A DNA stretch of 64,000 nt from Solimonas terrae (GCF_011067135.1 NZ_JAAMOW010000005.1:1-64000); one strand, 5' to 3'. Positions 9,165-18,854 are shown, counted from the first letter of the stretch. Notes: generated by a model from the sequence alone, not told the origin. A program made the numbers and translations.

Positions 9165-9506
9165 ATGAAACTGCGGATTCCATGTTGTGCGGCGCTGGCC
9201 GTGGCAACGTTCACGGCGCCGGCTTTCGCCGATGTCTACACCAATGCCGACGGTCAGCGCGTCGAATGCCACGACGAGCAGATCGTGACCCGGCAAGGCG
9301 ATCACCCGATCGCGGCGCCGGTGCTCGGCGCCATCGCCGGTGGCGTGATCGGCCATCAGTTCGGCGGCGGCCACGGTCAGGACATCGCCACCGGTGCGGG
9401 CGCGGTCGGTGGCGCGGCGCTCGGCAAGCGCTACAACGACAACAATGCGCGGGAACAGGTCACGACGCGGCAGGTCTGCACGCCGCTCGATGATCGACAG
9501 CACTGA
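9165..9506 (+). CDS. glycine-zipper 2TM domain envelope protein
   Basis: The 113-residue protein has a cleavable signal peptide (cut after AFA, about residue 22). A glycine-zipper helix pair follows, seen as VLGAIAGGVIGHQFGGGHGQ and GAGAVGGAALGKRYND, typical of Rick_17kDa/SlyB-like outer-membrane proteins. AGGAGA is 5 bases upstream of the ATG. Two cysteines in the mature part could form a disulfide. Probably a structural envelope protein; the exact role is unknown. Confidence 0.8.
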   Translation: MKLRIPCCAALAVATFTAPAFADVYTNADGQRVECHDEQIVTRQGDHPIAAPVLGAIAGGVIGHQFGGGHGQDIATGAGAVGGAALGKRYNDNNAREQVTTRQVCTPLDDRQH

Positions 9507-9612
9507 GCCGCTGCACCAAATTGAGGCGATGGCGGCGCTTTACCGTGCAGCTCCGATATATTGGCGGTATGGGTCTTGAGTGCCGACGCGGTGGGCTTCC
9601 GGGAGCATGATG

Positions 9613-10110
9613 ATGAAAAGGCGGGATTTTCTTGCGGTGCTTGCGACCGTCATGCTGGCGGCCTGCGCGACCACGACGCCGTATCAGCCCATCCACGATG
9701 GCTATGGCTACCAGGATCAGCGCATCGAGGCCAACCGTTTCCGTGTCACGTTCACGGGCAGTAGCGCAACACCGCGGCAGACCGTCGAGAACTATCTGCT
9801 TTATCACGCTGCCGAGTTGACCCTGAACAGCGGCAATGACTACTTCGTCATCACCCAGAGTTCGACCAGCGCCAACGGCAAGGGCGGTCCAGGCCTGAGC
9901 CTGGGCTTCGGCGGTGTCAGCTTCGGCTCGCATTCCGGGCTGGGGCTTGGCGTCGGCACCAGCACCGGCGGCGATCAGGTCGAATACAGCGCCCAGGCCG
10001 AGATCGTCACCTACAAGGGCAAGAAGCCGGATGACAATCCCCAGGCCTTCGACGCGCGCGAGGTGAAGCAGAATCTCGACGCGAAAATCATGCGGCCCGC
10101 GTCGCCCTGA
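9613..10110 (+). CDS. lipoprotein, CC0125/CC1285-like family
   Basis: The 165-residue lipoprotein begins MKRRDFLAVLATVMLAAC, so the lipobox is LAAC with Cys18. Three ATG codons stand in tandem (9607, 9610, 9613). The GGGAG ribosome site at 9601-9605 is correctly spaced (7 bases) only for the third. The mature protein has a small conserved domain (YRVTF-like, then ENYLLYHAAELTLNSGNDYF) and a Gly/Ser-rich stretch (residues about 85-115). This matches a family of uncharacterised proteobacterial lipoproteins. It is the fourth envelope gene in a row here. Confidence 0.75.
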   Translation: MKRRDFLAVLATVMLAACATTTPYQPIHDGYGYQDQRIEANRFRVTFTGSSATPRQTVENYLLYHAAELTLNSGNDYFVITQSSTSANGKGGPGLSLGFGGVSFGSHSGLGLGVGTSTGGDQVEYSAQAEIVTYKGKKPDDNPQAFDAREVKQNLDAKIMRPASP

Positions 10111-10170
10111 AAACAAGCTTCGCGCCGTCCTCGTCCGGCGTTCCGGGCGCAGCTGCCTGTGCGGCGGCTG

Positions 10171-11145
10171 CTAGCCGCCGTCGTCCGCCGACGGCAAGGG
10201 TTGCGCCCAGGGTTCGCTGTGCGCTTCGGAGAGAATCCAGTCGCAGAATGCCTTGATCGACGGTTCGCGCTCGGCGCTGGCGGCATGCACCAGGTAGTAG
10301 GACGCACCGGTCGGCAGGCTCAGCGCGAACGGGGCGACGAGACTGCCCTCGGCGATTTCCTCGCTGGCCATGATCGGAATGCCGAGCACCACGCCGAGCC
10401 CGTCTGCCGCCGCCTGCATGGCCAGCGTCACGTGATTGAACGTCGGCCCGCGCCGCGTGTTGACGCCGCGCACGCCGGCGGCCTTCAGCCACGACACCCA
10501 GTTCGGCCGGCCGACATCCATCATCGCGATGTCGCTTTCGTAATGCAGCAGCGTGTGGTTGCGCAGATCGTCGGGCGTGCGCAGCGCGTTCGGCCCTTCG
10601 AGCAGGCGCGGGCTGCACATCGGCAGCGAATACGAGGTGAACAGCTTGTGCGTGACGTAGCCCGGATAGTCGCCGTCACCGAAACGGATTGCGACATCGC
10701 CGCCGTCGAGCAGATTGCCGGCCTGATCGTGTTCGCCGCGCGAGCGGTCGACCAGCGACTGCCGTGCCGAGATGCGCAGATCGACGTCGGCGTGGCGATC
10801 GCGAAAGTGGGCGAGTTTCGGAATCAGCCACTTGGTCGCCAGTGCCGGCGGCACGGTGACGATGACGCGGCCGGCGTGCGCGAGTTGCTGCGCGGCCGCC
10901 ACCGCTTCGGCGAGCTGATCGAAGGCCGCTGTCAGCTTCGGCAGACAGGCTTCGCCGGCCGGCGTCAGGGTAATGCGGCGCGGCATGCGCTTGAACAGCA
11001 TCACGCCCAGGTATTCTTCCAGCCCCTTGACCTGATGGCTGATCGCTGCCGGCGTGACGTGCAGCTCCTGCGCCGCCTTGTGGACGCTGCTGTGGCGGGC
11101 CGCCGCTTCGAAGGCTCGAAGCGCGTTGAGTGGAGGCAGACGCAT
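10171..11145 (-). CDS. LysR-family transcriptional regulator, GcvA-like
   Basis: The 324-residue regulator has an N-terminal winged helix (MRLPPLNALRAFEAAARHSS, then AAQELHVTPAAISHQVKGLE). A periplasmic-binding-like effector domain follows (from about residue 92). The opening and the HTH are typical of the GcvA/AmpR branch. The likely target is the divergent transglutaminase gene start at 11360 or its own promoter; the 214-base intergenic space would hold both promoters. The effector is unknown. Confidence 0.88.
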   Translation of the reverse strand: MRLPPLNALRAFEAAARHSSVHKAAQELHVTPAAISHQVKGLEEYLGVMLFKRMPRRITLTPAGEACLPKLTAAFDQLAEAVAAAQQLAHAGRVIVTVPPALATKWLIPKLAHFRDRHADVDLRISARQSLVDRSRGEHDQAGNLLDGGDVAIRFGDGDYPGYVTHKLFTSYSLPMCSPRLLEGPNALRTPDDLRNHTLLHYESDIAMMDVGRPNWVSWLKAAGVRGVNTRRGPTFNHVTLAMQAAADGLGVVLGIPIMASEEIAEGSLVAPFALSLPTGASYYLVHAASAEREPSIKAFCDWILSEAHSEPWAQPLPSADDGG

Positions 11146-11359
11146 GGGCGCAACAGCGACGGGCGAGAATGTGACGAAAAAGACGTGCAGGTGACGCGAG
11201 TCTGACGCAAGCTTCGCGCCGCCACCGGGTGAAGCTTCATGATGACCGATGCGCCGCGCACTGCAAAGACCGCTTTTCCCTCAGGGACCGGTCCGGACGT
11301 GCGCTGCTTCACCTGTGGCATTGCTTTTGCCTTCGAGTATCGCCGACCCAGAGTCCAAC

Positions 11360-14300
11360 ATGTCGATCCACGCTGCGCTATATCACCGCACGGCTTACCG
11401 CTACGACCGGAGCGTCACGCTCTCTCCGCAGCTGATCCGTTTGCGCCCCGCGCCGCATTCGCGCACGCAGGTACTCAGCTATTCGCTGACCGTCGAGCCC
11501 GAGCCGCACTTCCTGAACTGGCAGCAGGACCCGTTCGGCAACTGGCAGGCACGCGTGGTGTTTCCGGAGAAGGTCGATTCGTTCACCGTCACGGTCGACA
11601 TCGTCGCCAATCTGGCGGTCATCAACCCTTTCGATTTCTTCGTCGAGAGCTATGCCGAGTCGTTTCCGTTCGAGTACGAAGCGGCGCTGGCCGACGATCT
11701 GCGCGCCTATCTCAAGCCGGAACCGGCCGGCCCGCTGCTGCAGGCCTATCTGGACACGATTCCGCGTGAAGCCGAGCGCAGCGTCGATTTCATCGCCACG
11801 CTGAATCGCGAGCTGCAGCAGAAGATCGGCTATCTGATCCGCATGGAACCCGGCGTGCAGACGCCGGAGCAGACGCTGTCGCTGGCGTCCGGCTCCTGCC
11901 GGGATTCGTCCTGGCTGCTGGTGCAACTGCTGCGCCACCTCGGGCTGGCCGCGCGCTTCGTGTCCGGGTACCTGATCCAGCTCAAGGCGGACGTCAAGCC
12001 GCTGGAGGGTCCGTCGGGGACGGAGCAGGACTTCACCGATCTGCATGCCTGGGCCGAGGTCTATCTGCCGGGCGCCGGCTGGATCGGTCTGGATCCGACC
12101 TCGGGTCTGTTTGCCGGCGAAGGCCACATTCCCCTGAGTGCGACGCCCGAGCCGTCATCGGCCGCGCCGATCAGCGGTCTGGTCGAGGAATCCGAGGTCG
12201 AGTTCGGCCACGAGATGCGGGTGTCGCGCGTGTTCGAGACGCCGCGCGTCACCAAGCCGTACAGCGAAGCGCAGTGGCAGGCGGTTGACGCCCTCGGCGA
12301 ACTGGTCGATCGGCAGCTGCGCGCCGACGATGTGCGCCTGACGATGGGCGGTGAGCCGACCTTCGTCGCCGTCGACGATCCGCAGGGCGAGGAATGGAAT
12401 ACCTCGGCGGTCGGGCCGACCAAATCCAACCGTGCCTACGATCTGGCGCTGCGCCTGCGCGAGCACTATGCGCCCCAGGGTCTGCTGACCTACGGGCAGG
12501 GCAAGTGGTATCCGGGTGAATCGCTGCCGCGCTGGGTCTACACGCTGTACTGGCGGCGCGACCAGCAGCCGATGTGGCGGGCGCCGGTCGTGCGCCCCGA
12601 CCCGGCCAGGCCGCCGACCCTGCAGCAGGCCCGCGCGTTCCTGCTGGGCCTGACCGTGCGCCTCGAAATCGACAGCCGCAACATCATCGATGCCTACGAG
12701 GATGCGCTGCATTACATGGTTCGCGAGCGCAAGCTGCCGATCAATCTCGACCCGACCGACAACCGGCTCAAGGATCCGGAAGAGCGCGCGCGCCTGACAC
12801 AGGTGTTCGAGCGCGGGCTCGGCACGCCGCGCGGCTATGCCTTGCCGATCCAGCGCTGGCAGGCGGCTGCGCGCTGGATGAGCGAACGCTGGTTGCTGCG
12901 CACCGGCAAGTTGTTCCTGATGCCGGGCGATTCGCCGATCGGTCTGCGCCTGCCGCTGGAATCCTTGCCTGATGTGCCCGGCGCGCCGGTGCCGGTCAGC
13001 TATCCGGCCGATCCGACCGCACTCGCGGCGAGCCTGCCGGTCAGCGATCCGCGCCGCCAGCCGTTCCTGCAGATGCGCGGCCAGCATCTGCGTCGGCCGG
13101 CAATCGGCAGCCAGGTCTGGCGTACCGAACAGCCGCCGCGGCGCAGCGGCGGCAGCCGCTACCTGAATGGCGTCAATGTCCGCACGGCGCTGACGGTCGA
13201 ACCGCGCGACGGCTGGATCACGGTCTTTCTGCCGCCGGTCAGCCGCACCGAGGACTTCCTCGACCTGATCGCCGCGATCGAGGACGTCAGCGCCGAGACC
13301 GGTCTGCCCGTGCGCATCGAAGGCTATTCACCGCCGAACGATCCGCGGCTGGAGATTCTCAAGATCACGCCGGACCCGGGCGTGATCGAAGTCAACGTGC
13401 AGCCGGCGCGCTCGTGGAGCGAACTGCGCGACAACACGACGACCCTGTACGACGCGGCCTTCCGTTCGCGTTTGTCGACCGAGAAATTCCTGATCGACGG
13501 CCGCGCGGTCGGCACCGGCGGCGGCAACCATGTCGTGGTCGGCGGCGCGACGACTTCCGACTCGCCGTTCCTGCGCCGCCCGGACGTGCTCGGCAGCATC
13601 ATTCGCTACTGGCAGAACCACCCGGCGCTGTCGTATCTGTTCTCCGGCCTGTTCATCGGCCCGACCTCGCAGCATCCACGCGTCGACGAAGCGCGCGACA
13701 CGCAGATCTACGAACTCGAACTGGCCCTTTCGCAACTGCCGCCGAAAGGCACCCCGGCGCCGCTCTGGCTGGTCGATCGCACGCTGCGCAACCTGCTGGT
13801 CGATCTCACCGGCAACACGCATCGTGCCGAGATCTGCATCGACAAGCTGTACTCGCCGGACAGCCCCACCGGGCGCCTCGGCCTCGTCGAATTCCGCGGT
13901 TTCGAGATGCCGCCGCACGCGCGCATGAGTCTGGTCCAGCAGCTGCTGGTGCGTTCGCTGATCGCCTGGTTCTGGCGCGAGCCCTACACGCGGCCGCTGC
14001 TGCGCTGGGGCACCGAACTGCAGGACCGCTGGATGCTGCCGCACGACAACTGGCGCGACCTCGGCGAGATCGTCGCCGACCTCAATCGCGCCGGCTTCGC
14101 GTTCGAGCAGGACTGGTTCGCACCACACTACGAATTCCGCTTTCCGCGCCATGGTGCGATCCAGTACGAGGACATCGAAATCGAACTGCGGCATGCGCTG
14201 GAGCCCTGGCCGGTGCTCGGCGAGGAGCCCGGCGCCGGCGGCACCACGCGTTTCGTCGATTCGTCCCTGGAACGCCTGCAGATCAAGGCGCGCAATCTCG

Positions 14301-14680
14301 TGCCGGGCCGCCACACGGTGAGCTGCAACGGTCGCGAACTGCCGCTGCGGGCCACCGGCGTGCGCGGCGAGTATGTCGCCGGCGTGCGTTATCGCGCCTG
14401 GAAGCCATACGCCTGCCTGCATCCGACGATCGGCACGCATACGCCGCTGACCTTCGATCTCTACGATCGCTGGAGTGCGCGCGCGCTGGCCGGCTGCACC
14501 TATCACGTCGCGCATCCGGCCGGCCGCAATTACGACACGTTTCCGGTCAATGCCTTCGAGGCGGAGGCGCGTCGCATCGCCCGTTTCGAGGCGGTCGGCC
14601 ATACGCCGGACGGCTATGCGCTGCGGGCCGAGACGCCGAACGTCGATTTCCCGTGCACGCTCGATCTGCGCCGTACGTGA
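11360..14680 (+). CDS. large transglutaminase-like protein with DUF2126 domain, Anbu cluster
   Basis: The 1106-residue cytoplasmic protein has a beta-rich N-terminal transglutaminase N domain, then a transglutaminase core with a Cys-His-Asp triad readable as GSCRD (Cys180), LHAWAEVYL (His229) and GLDPT (Asp245). A large C-terminal DUF2126 region runs from about residue 290. Length and layout match the large member of the Anbu-associated amidase/ATP-grasp clusters. I chose ATG at 11360 (MSIHAALYHRTAYRYD), where family members start; an upstream start at 11249 would add a low-complexity leader. The reaction may be hydrolysis or rearrangement of a peptide amide bond. The Anbu protease gene lies 89 bases downstream. 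Confidence 0.9.
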   Translation: MSIHAALYHRTAYRYDRSVTLSPQLIRLRPAPHSRTQVLSYSLTVEPEPHFLNWQQDPFGNWQARVVFPEKVDSFTVTVDIVANLAVINPFDFFVESYAESFPFEYEAALADDLRAYLKPEPAGPLLQAYLDTIPREAERSVDFIATLNRELQQKIGYLIRMEPGVQTPEQTLSLASGSCRDSSWLLVQLLRHLGLAARFVSGYLIQLKADVKPLEGPSGTEQDFTDLHAWAEVYLPGAGWIGLDPTSGLFAGEGHIPLSATPEPSSAAPISGLVEESEVEFGHEMRVSRVFETPRVTKPYSEAQWQAVDALGELVDRQLRADDVRLTMGGEPTFVAVDDPQGEEWNTSAVGPTKSNRAYDLALRLREHYAPQGLLTYGQGKWYPGESLPRWVYTLYWRRDQQPMWRAPVVRPDPARPPTLQQARAFLLGLTVRLEIDSRNIIDAYEDALHYMVRERKLPINLDPTDNRLKDPEERARLTQVFERGLGTPRGYALPIQRWQAAARWMSERWLLRTGKLFLMPGDSPIGLRLPLESLPDVPGAPVPVSYPADPTALAASLPVSDPRRQPFLQMRGQHLRRPAIGSQVWRTEQPPRRSGGSRYLNGVNVRTALTVEPRDGWITVFLPPVSRTEDFLDLIAAIEDVSAETGLPVRIEGYSPPNDPRLEILKITPDPGVIEVNVQPARSWSELRDNTTTLYDAAFRSRLSTEKFLIDGRAVGTGGGNHVVVGGATTSDSPFLRRPDVLGSIIRYWQNHPALSYLFSGLFIGPTSQHPRVDEARDTQIYELELALSQLPPKGTPAPLWLVDRTLRNLLVDLTGNTHRAEICIDKLYSPDSPTGRLGLVEFRGFEMPPHARMSLVQQLLVRSLIAWFWREPYTRPLLRWGTELQDRWMLPHDNWRDLGEIVADLNRAGFAFEQDWFAPHYEFRFPRHGAIQYEDIEIELRHALEPWPVLGEEPGAGGTTRFVDSSLERLQIKARNLVPGRHTVSCNGRELPLRATGVRGEYVAGVRYRAWKPYACLHPTIGTHTPLTFDLYDRWSARALAGCTYHVAHPAGRNYDTFPVNAFEAEARRIARFEAVGHTPDGYALRAETPNVDFPCTLDLRRT

Positions 14681-14769
14681 AGCGGAAACGCGCAGGCGGA
14701 CAAGGCAATTCCCGTGCAGCAACTTCTTTGCGGTTTCCCTAAAATGGCGCCCCCGAACGGGTGGGACTC

Positions 14770-15549
14770 ATGACGTACTGCTGTGCCATCAAGGTCAACG
14801 AAGGTCTGGTGTTCGCCGGCGACACGCGAACCAGTGCCGGCGTCGACGACGTGCGGACCTACAACAAGGTCCATGTCCTGGAGTTTCCGGGCGATCGCAT
14901 TTTCGTGCTGCTGTCCGCCGGCAATCTGGCGACGACGCAGGCGGTGCTCGCACAGATCCGTCGCGATCTCGAAGAGCCGGTCGTGCCGATGAGCCTGCGC
15001 CTGGCGCGCTACATGTACGACGCCGCCGAATACATCGGCAAGCTGTCGGTCAACGCGCAGAACACGATCACGCCGCCTGCACAGCTCAGCAGCGTCGACC
15101 TGCGCACGACCTTCATCCTCGGTGGCCAGATCCAGGGCGAAGAGCCGAGCATCTACATGATCTATCCGGAAGGCAATTGCATTGCCTCGTCGCCGGAGAC
15201 GCCGTTCCTGCAGATCGGCGAGCACAAGTACGGCAAGCCGATTCTCGATCGCGTGATCGGCCCCAACCTCAGTCTCGAGGATGCAGCGCGCTGTGCGCTG
15301 GTGTCGATCGACTCGACGCTGCGCTCCAACATCTCGGTGGGGCCGCCGCTCGATCTGGCGATCGTGCCCAAGGACGCGCTGGCGGTGTCGCACAAGCTGC
15401 GGCTCGACCTCGACACGCCGTTCTTCGCGCGCCTGCGCGAATCCTGGGGGCGCCAGCTCGCGGCTTCGTTCGGCAATCTGCCGAAATTCGACTGGGAATC
15501 GCCGCCGGCGCAGGGCAGCCTGCTCGGCGATCGGCCGCCCGGCAGCTGA
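14770..15549 (+). CDS. Anbu, ancestral beta-subunit proteasome-like protease
   Basis: N-terminal-nucleophile hydrolase, 259 residues, related to HslV and 20S beta subunits. Starting at ATG 14770 and removing Met leaves Thr1. This puts Asp17 (in FAGDTRT) and Lys32 (in TYNKVHV) in the positions expected for a proteasome active site. The upstream GTG at 14761 would bury Thr1, so it is unlikely. GGTGGGA acts as ribosome site. Anbu assembles into open-ring or helical oligomers, and its physiological substrate is not established. The surrounding ATP-grasp, alpha-E and transglutaminase genes suggest it processes a peptide product of that cluster (inference). Confidence 0.93.
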   Translation: MTYCCAIKVNEGLVFAGDTRTSAGVDDVRTYNKVHVLEFPGDRIFVLLSAGNLATTQAVLAQIRRDLEEPVVPMSLRLARYMYDAAEYIGKLSVNAQNTITPPAQLSSVDLRTTFILGGQIQGEEPSIYMIYPEGNCIASSPETPFLQIGEHKYGKPILDRVIGPNLSLEDAARCALVSIDSTLRSNISVGPPLDLAIVPKDALAVSHKLRLDLDTPFFARLRESWGRQLAASFGNLPKFDWESPPAQGSLLGDRPPGS

Positions 15550-15583
15550 GACGCGGCCGCCGAGCGGTGTCAGCGTCGTTCGC

Positions 15584-16555
15584 TCAACGGCGCTGCGATT
15601 GCGACTGTGTCGAAACGGTCGAGGGTGCCGGCTGGAAATAGCTGCAGCTGAGCGCCTCGTGGGTCTTGCCGAGGCCGATCTGAACTTCGTCCAGCCATTC
15701 GTGCAGGCCGCGCTCGAGCAGACGATCGAAGCTCGCATCCTGGATCAGGGCCCGCACGCGATCGATCGAGCGTTCGCTGCCGCGATAAGCCGGCAGTCGC
15801 GGCAGGGCGTTGGCGAGCGCATTGAGATTGAAGGTCACCGAGCGTGGGAAGCCTCGATCCTGCAGCAGAAAACGCAGCACGGCCGGTCCGCTGACGCGGA
15901 TCTTCTCGTGGCGGCGATAGGCCTGATAGGCCATCAGCGAGCGCAGCACGCTCATCCACTGGATGTGCTGGAACGGCCGCAGTTCGTCGGTCTTGGACTG
16001 GATCAGATCGACAGTGCGGACGTCGATGATGCGCGTCGTCATGTCGGCCTGTTCCAGACTCATGCCGATGCGCATGAACTGGTAGCCGACATCGTGACTC
16101 ATGTTGGCGCCGAGTACGCCGCGCATCAGCAGCATGGCATCGGTGACGCGATCAAGCCCGGTCTGCCGCTGTGCACGCGGCAGATGCCGCTCGCCCTTTT
16201 CCTGCAGGAACAGGTGCAGGCCGTTGATCTGTTCCCAGGCATCGCGTGGCGTCGAATCGCGTACCGTGCGCAGGATCTCGCGCGCGGCGGAGATCGACGC
16301 GGCGACCGAACTGCCATGCTCGGCATCGGTGATCAGGAAGCGCACGACATTGGCTTCCGACCATTCGTCGCCGTAGCGCTCGGCGAACAGCTGGTTGGCG
16401 CCGAGGATGTCGACCAGCGGTGACCAGCCGAGCTTCATGCCGCGCGGCAGGTCGAGCAGCAGATGCGAATGCACGCTGATCAGGCGCGCGGTGTTTTCCG
16501 CACGGACGATGTAGCGGCCCAGCCAATAGAGATTCTCGGCGACGCGCGATAACAC
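15584..16555 (-). CDS. alpha-E domain protein
   Basis: The 323-residue all-helical protein belongs to the alpha-E family, recognised from the start MLSRVAENLYWLGRYIVRAE and the internal GRDFIAG-like helical repeats. It begins with GTG at 16555, immediately after the TAA of the upstream ATP-grasp gene with no spacing, so the two are translationally coupled. Alpha-E proteins occur fused to or next to the circularly permuted ATP-grasp and are predicted partners in peptide-bond synthesis. No enzymatic activity is established. It runs towards the Anbu gene, 34 bases away tail to tail. Confidence 0.9.
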   Translation of the reverse strand: MLSRVAENLYWLGRYIVRAENTARLISVHSHLLLDLPRGMKLGWSPLVDILGANQLFAERYGDEWSEANVVRFLITDAEHGSSVAASISAAREILRTVRDSTPRDAWEQINGLHLFLQEKGERHLPRAQRQTGLDRVTDAMLLMRGVLGANMSHDVGYQFMRIGMSLEQADMTTRIIDVRTVDLIQSKTDELRPFQHIQWMSVLRSLMAYQAYRRHEKIRVSGPAVLRFLLQDRGFPRSVTFNLNALANALPRLPAYRGSERSIDRVRALIQDASFDRLLERGLHEWLDEVQIGLGKTHEALSCSYFQPAPSTVSTQSQSQRR

Positions 16556-18013
16556 TTATGCAGCCTCCAGGTCGACGATCCAGGTGTCCTTGGCGCCGCC
16601 GCCCTGCGAGCTGTTGACGACCAGCGAGCCCTTGGTCATCGCCACGCGCGTGAGGCCGCCGGTGGTGACGTAGACACTGTCGCTGCGCGACAGAATGAAG
16701 GGCCGCAGATCGAGATGGCGTGGCTCGATGCCGCCGCCATCGGTCATGGTCGGTGCCGTCGACAGCGACAGCGTCGGTTGCGCCATGTAGTTGCGCGGAT
16801 CGGCCATGATCAGCTTGCGGAATTTCTCGCGCTCGCGTTTGGTCGCACGCGGCCCGATCAGCATGCCGTAGCCGCCGGACTCGTTGGCCGGCTTGACGAC
16901 CAGTTCGTCGAGATGATCGAGCACATAGCTGCGGTCGTCGGCATTCATGCAGAGGTAGCTGGGGACATTCGGCAGGATCGCGTCCTCGTCGAGGTAGTAG
17001 CGGATCATCTTCGGCACGAAGGCATAGACGACCTTGTCGTCGGCAACGCCCGCGCCCGGCGCGTTCACCAGCGCCACCTTGCCGGCCAGCCACGCGCGCA
17101 TCAAGCCCGGTACGCCGAGCATCGATTCCGGGTGGAACACTTCCGGATCGAGGAACAGATCGTCGACGCGGCGATAGATGACATCAACGCGCTTGGGGCC
17201 GTAGACCGTGCGCATGTAGACGCAGTCGTCGCTGTCGACGAACAGGTCCGGGCCTTCCACCAGTTCGATGCCCATCTGCTGCGCAAGCCAGGAGTGCTCG
17301 AAATACGCGGAGTTGTAGATCCCCGGCGTCAGCAGCGCGATCGTCGGCGTGTCGCCGAGTCGCGGCGACATCGAGGCCAGCATGTCGTAGAGCTGTGCCG
17401 GGTAGTCGTCGACCGGCATGATCGCGCCGGCCTCGAACAGTTCCGGGAACACGCGCTTGGTGACCTGACGGTTCTCGACCATGTAGCTGACGCCGCTGGG
17501 TACGCGCAGATTGTCTTCGAGCACGTACAGCGTGCCGTCGACATCACGGACCAGATCGCTGCCGCAGATGTGCGCCCAGATGCCGCCGCGCGGCTTCATG
17601 CCGACACACTGCTTGCGGAAGTTGGCCGATTCGCTCAGCAGTTCGGCCGGGAAGATGCCGTCCTTGATGATGCGCTGCTTGCCGTAGATGTCCTGGATGA
17701 AGTGATTGAGCGCGCGCACGCGCTGCTGCAGGCCGGCTTCGGTCTTCAGCCACTCGGTCTTGGCGAGTGTGCGCGGGATGATGTCGAACGGCCAGGAGCG
17801 ATCGACGTTGCGACCCTCGGAATAGACCGTGAAGGTGATGCCCATGACCTTGATGGCCAGCTCCGCGGCGAGACGCCGCTCGGCGAGTTCGGCGGCGCTC
17901 AGGCTGCCGAGGTAGTCGACCAGATGCCGGGCTGCAGCGCGGGGTTCGCCCGGCACGACGAACAGCTCGTCGTGGAATCCGTTGCAGCGGTAATCGCCCC
18001 AGTCTATTGCCAT
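16556..18013 (-). CDS. circularly permuted type 2 ATP-grasp protein
   Basis: The 485-residue ATP-grasp protein is the predicted amidoligase of the Anbu cluster. Recognisable blocks are GVMKPRGG-like MKPRGGIWAHICGSDLVRD, LRVPSGVSYMVENR, YRRVDDLFLDPEVF and LVVKPANESGGYGMLIG, the last supplying ATP contacts. Family members are proposed to ligate amino acids or a peptide tag. No product is known. The start is ATG at 18013, 118 bases from the divergent minC. Its stop abuts the alpha-E start. Confidence 0.92.
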   Translation of the reverse strand: MAIDWGDYRCNGFHDELFVVPGEPRAAARHLVDYLGSLSAAELAERRLAAELAIKVMGITFTVYSEGRNVDRSWPFDIIPRTLAKTEWLKTEAGLQQRVRALNHFIQDIYGKQRIIKDGIFPAELLSESANFRKQCVGMKPRGGIWAHICGSDLVRDVDGTLYVLEDNLRVPSGVSYMVENRQVTKRVFPELFEAGAIMPVDDYPAQLYDMLASMSPRLGDTPTIALLTPGIYNSAYFEHSWLAQQMGIELVEGPDLFVDSDDCVYMRTVYGPKRVDVIYRRVDDLFLDPEVFHPESMLGVPGLMRAWLAGKVALVNAPGAGVADDKVVYAFVPKMIRYYLDEDAILPNVPSYLCMNADDRSYVLDHLDELVVKPANESGGYGMLIGPRATKREREKFRKLIMADPRNYMAQPTLSLSTAPTMTDGGGIEPRHLDLRPFILSRSDSVYVTTGGLTRVAMTKGSLVVNSSQGGGAKDTWIVDLEAA

Positions 18014-18131
18014 TGTTCTGTTCGTTTAAGGTGCAGACCTGCTCCGGGTTGAAGCAAAACGCGAGCCAAACGCGAATTGCCGTCGAAGACGGGCGAACCG
18101 TGTAAAATTTCCGCAATCCTATCTGCCCACC

Positions 18132-18854
18132 ATGACGCCAAAACAAGCGCTGGAATTCAAAGGCCGGATGTTGTCACTGACGCGCGCCCGTGTCGTCGAT
18201 CCCGACCTTACCGCCATTACCGCCCAGCTGCGCGATTTCGCGCGGCAAATGCCGCAGGCCGTACAGGGTATGCCCATCGTCCTCGAAGCCGATACGGCCG
18301 TCGATCTGGGCGGGGTGCTGGCAGCCTTGCGCGATGTCGGCATGCAGCCGCTCGGCGTCGTCGACGGCCCGCTGACCGAGGCGGCGCGCAACTGGGGGCT
18401 GGCAATCCTGCCGCCGGAAGCGTCCGGCAAGTCGCGACCGTTGCCGGCCGCCGCGGCGCCGGCGCAAGCGCCGGCCGAGACGCCGCCTGCGAGCAAGGCG
18501 GCGCCGGCAGTTGCCGGCCGTACCGCAACGCGCATCGTCGGCGATCCGGTGCGTTCCGGGCAGCAGATCTACATCGCCGACGGCGATCTGGTCGTCACCA
18601 CCACCGTCAGTCCCGGCGCGGAAGTCGTCGCCGACGGCTGCGTCCACATCTACGGCGCGCTGCGCGGCCGCGCCATCGCCGGTGCGCGCGGCGAGACCAC
18701 GGCCCGCATCTTCTGCCGCCGCTTCGAGGCCGAGCTGGTCGCGATCGCCGGTGTCTACGCCGTGGCCGAACAGATGCAGGGCGATTTGCGCGGCAAGCCT
18801 GCGCAGGTCGTGCTGGTCGATGGCAAACTGAAGATTGAACGCCTGGACTGGTAA
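18132..18854 (+). CDS. minC: septum site-determining protein MinC
   Basis: FtsZ-polymerisation inhibitor, 240 residues. The N-terminal domain (residues about 5-100) is followed by an Ala/Pro linker and the right-handed beta-helix C-domain (from DPVRSGQQIYIADGDLVV), which binds MinD and dimerises. The linker (about 101-128, rich in Ala and Pro) is longer than in E. coli. It is first in minCDE, with minD 39 bases downstream. A promoter should lie in the 118 bases shared with the divergent ATP-grasp gene. Confidence 0.95.
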   Translation: MTPKQALEFKGRMLSLTRARVVDPDLTAITAQLRDFARQMPQAVQGMPIVLEADTAVDLGGVLAALRDVGMQPLGVVDGPLTEAARNWGLAILPPEASGKSRPLPAAAAPAQAPAETPPASKAAPAVAGRTATRIVGDPVRSGQQIYIADGDLVVTTTVSPGAEVVADGCVHIYGALRGRAIAGARGETTARIFCRRFEAELVAIAGVYAVAEQMQGDLRGKPAQVVLVDGKLKIERLDW

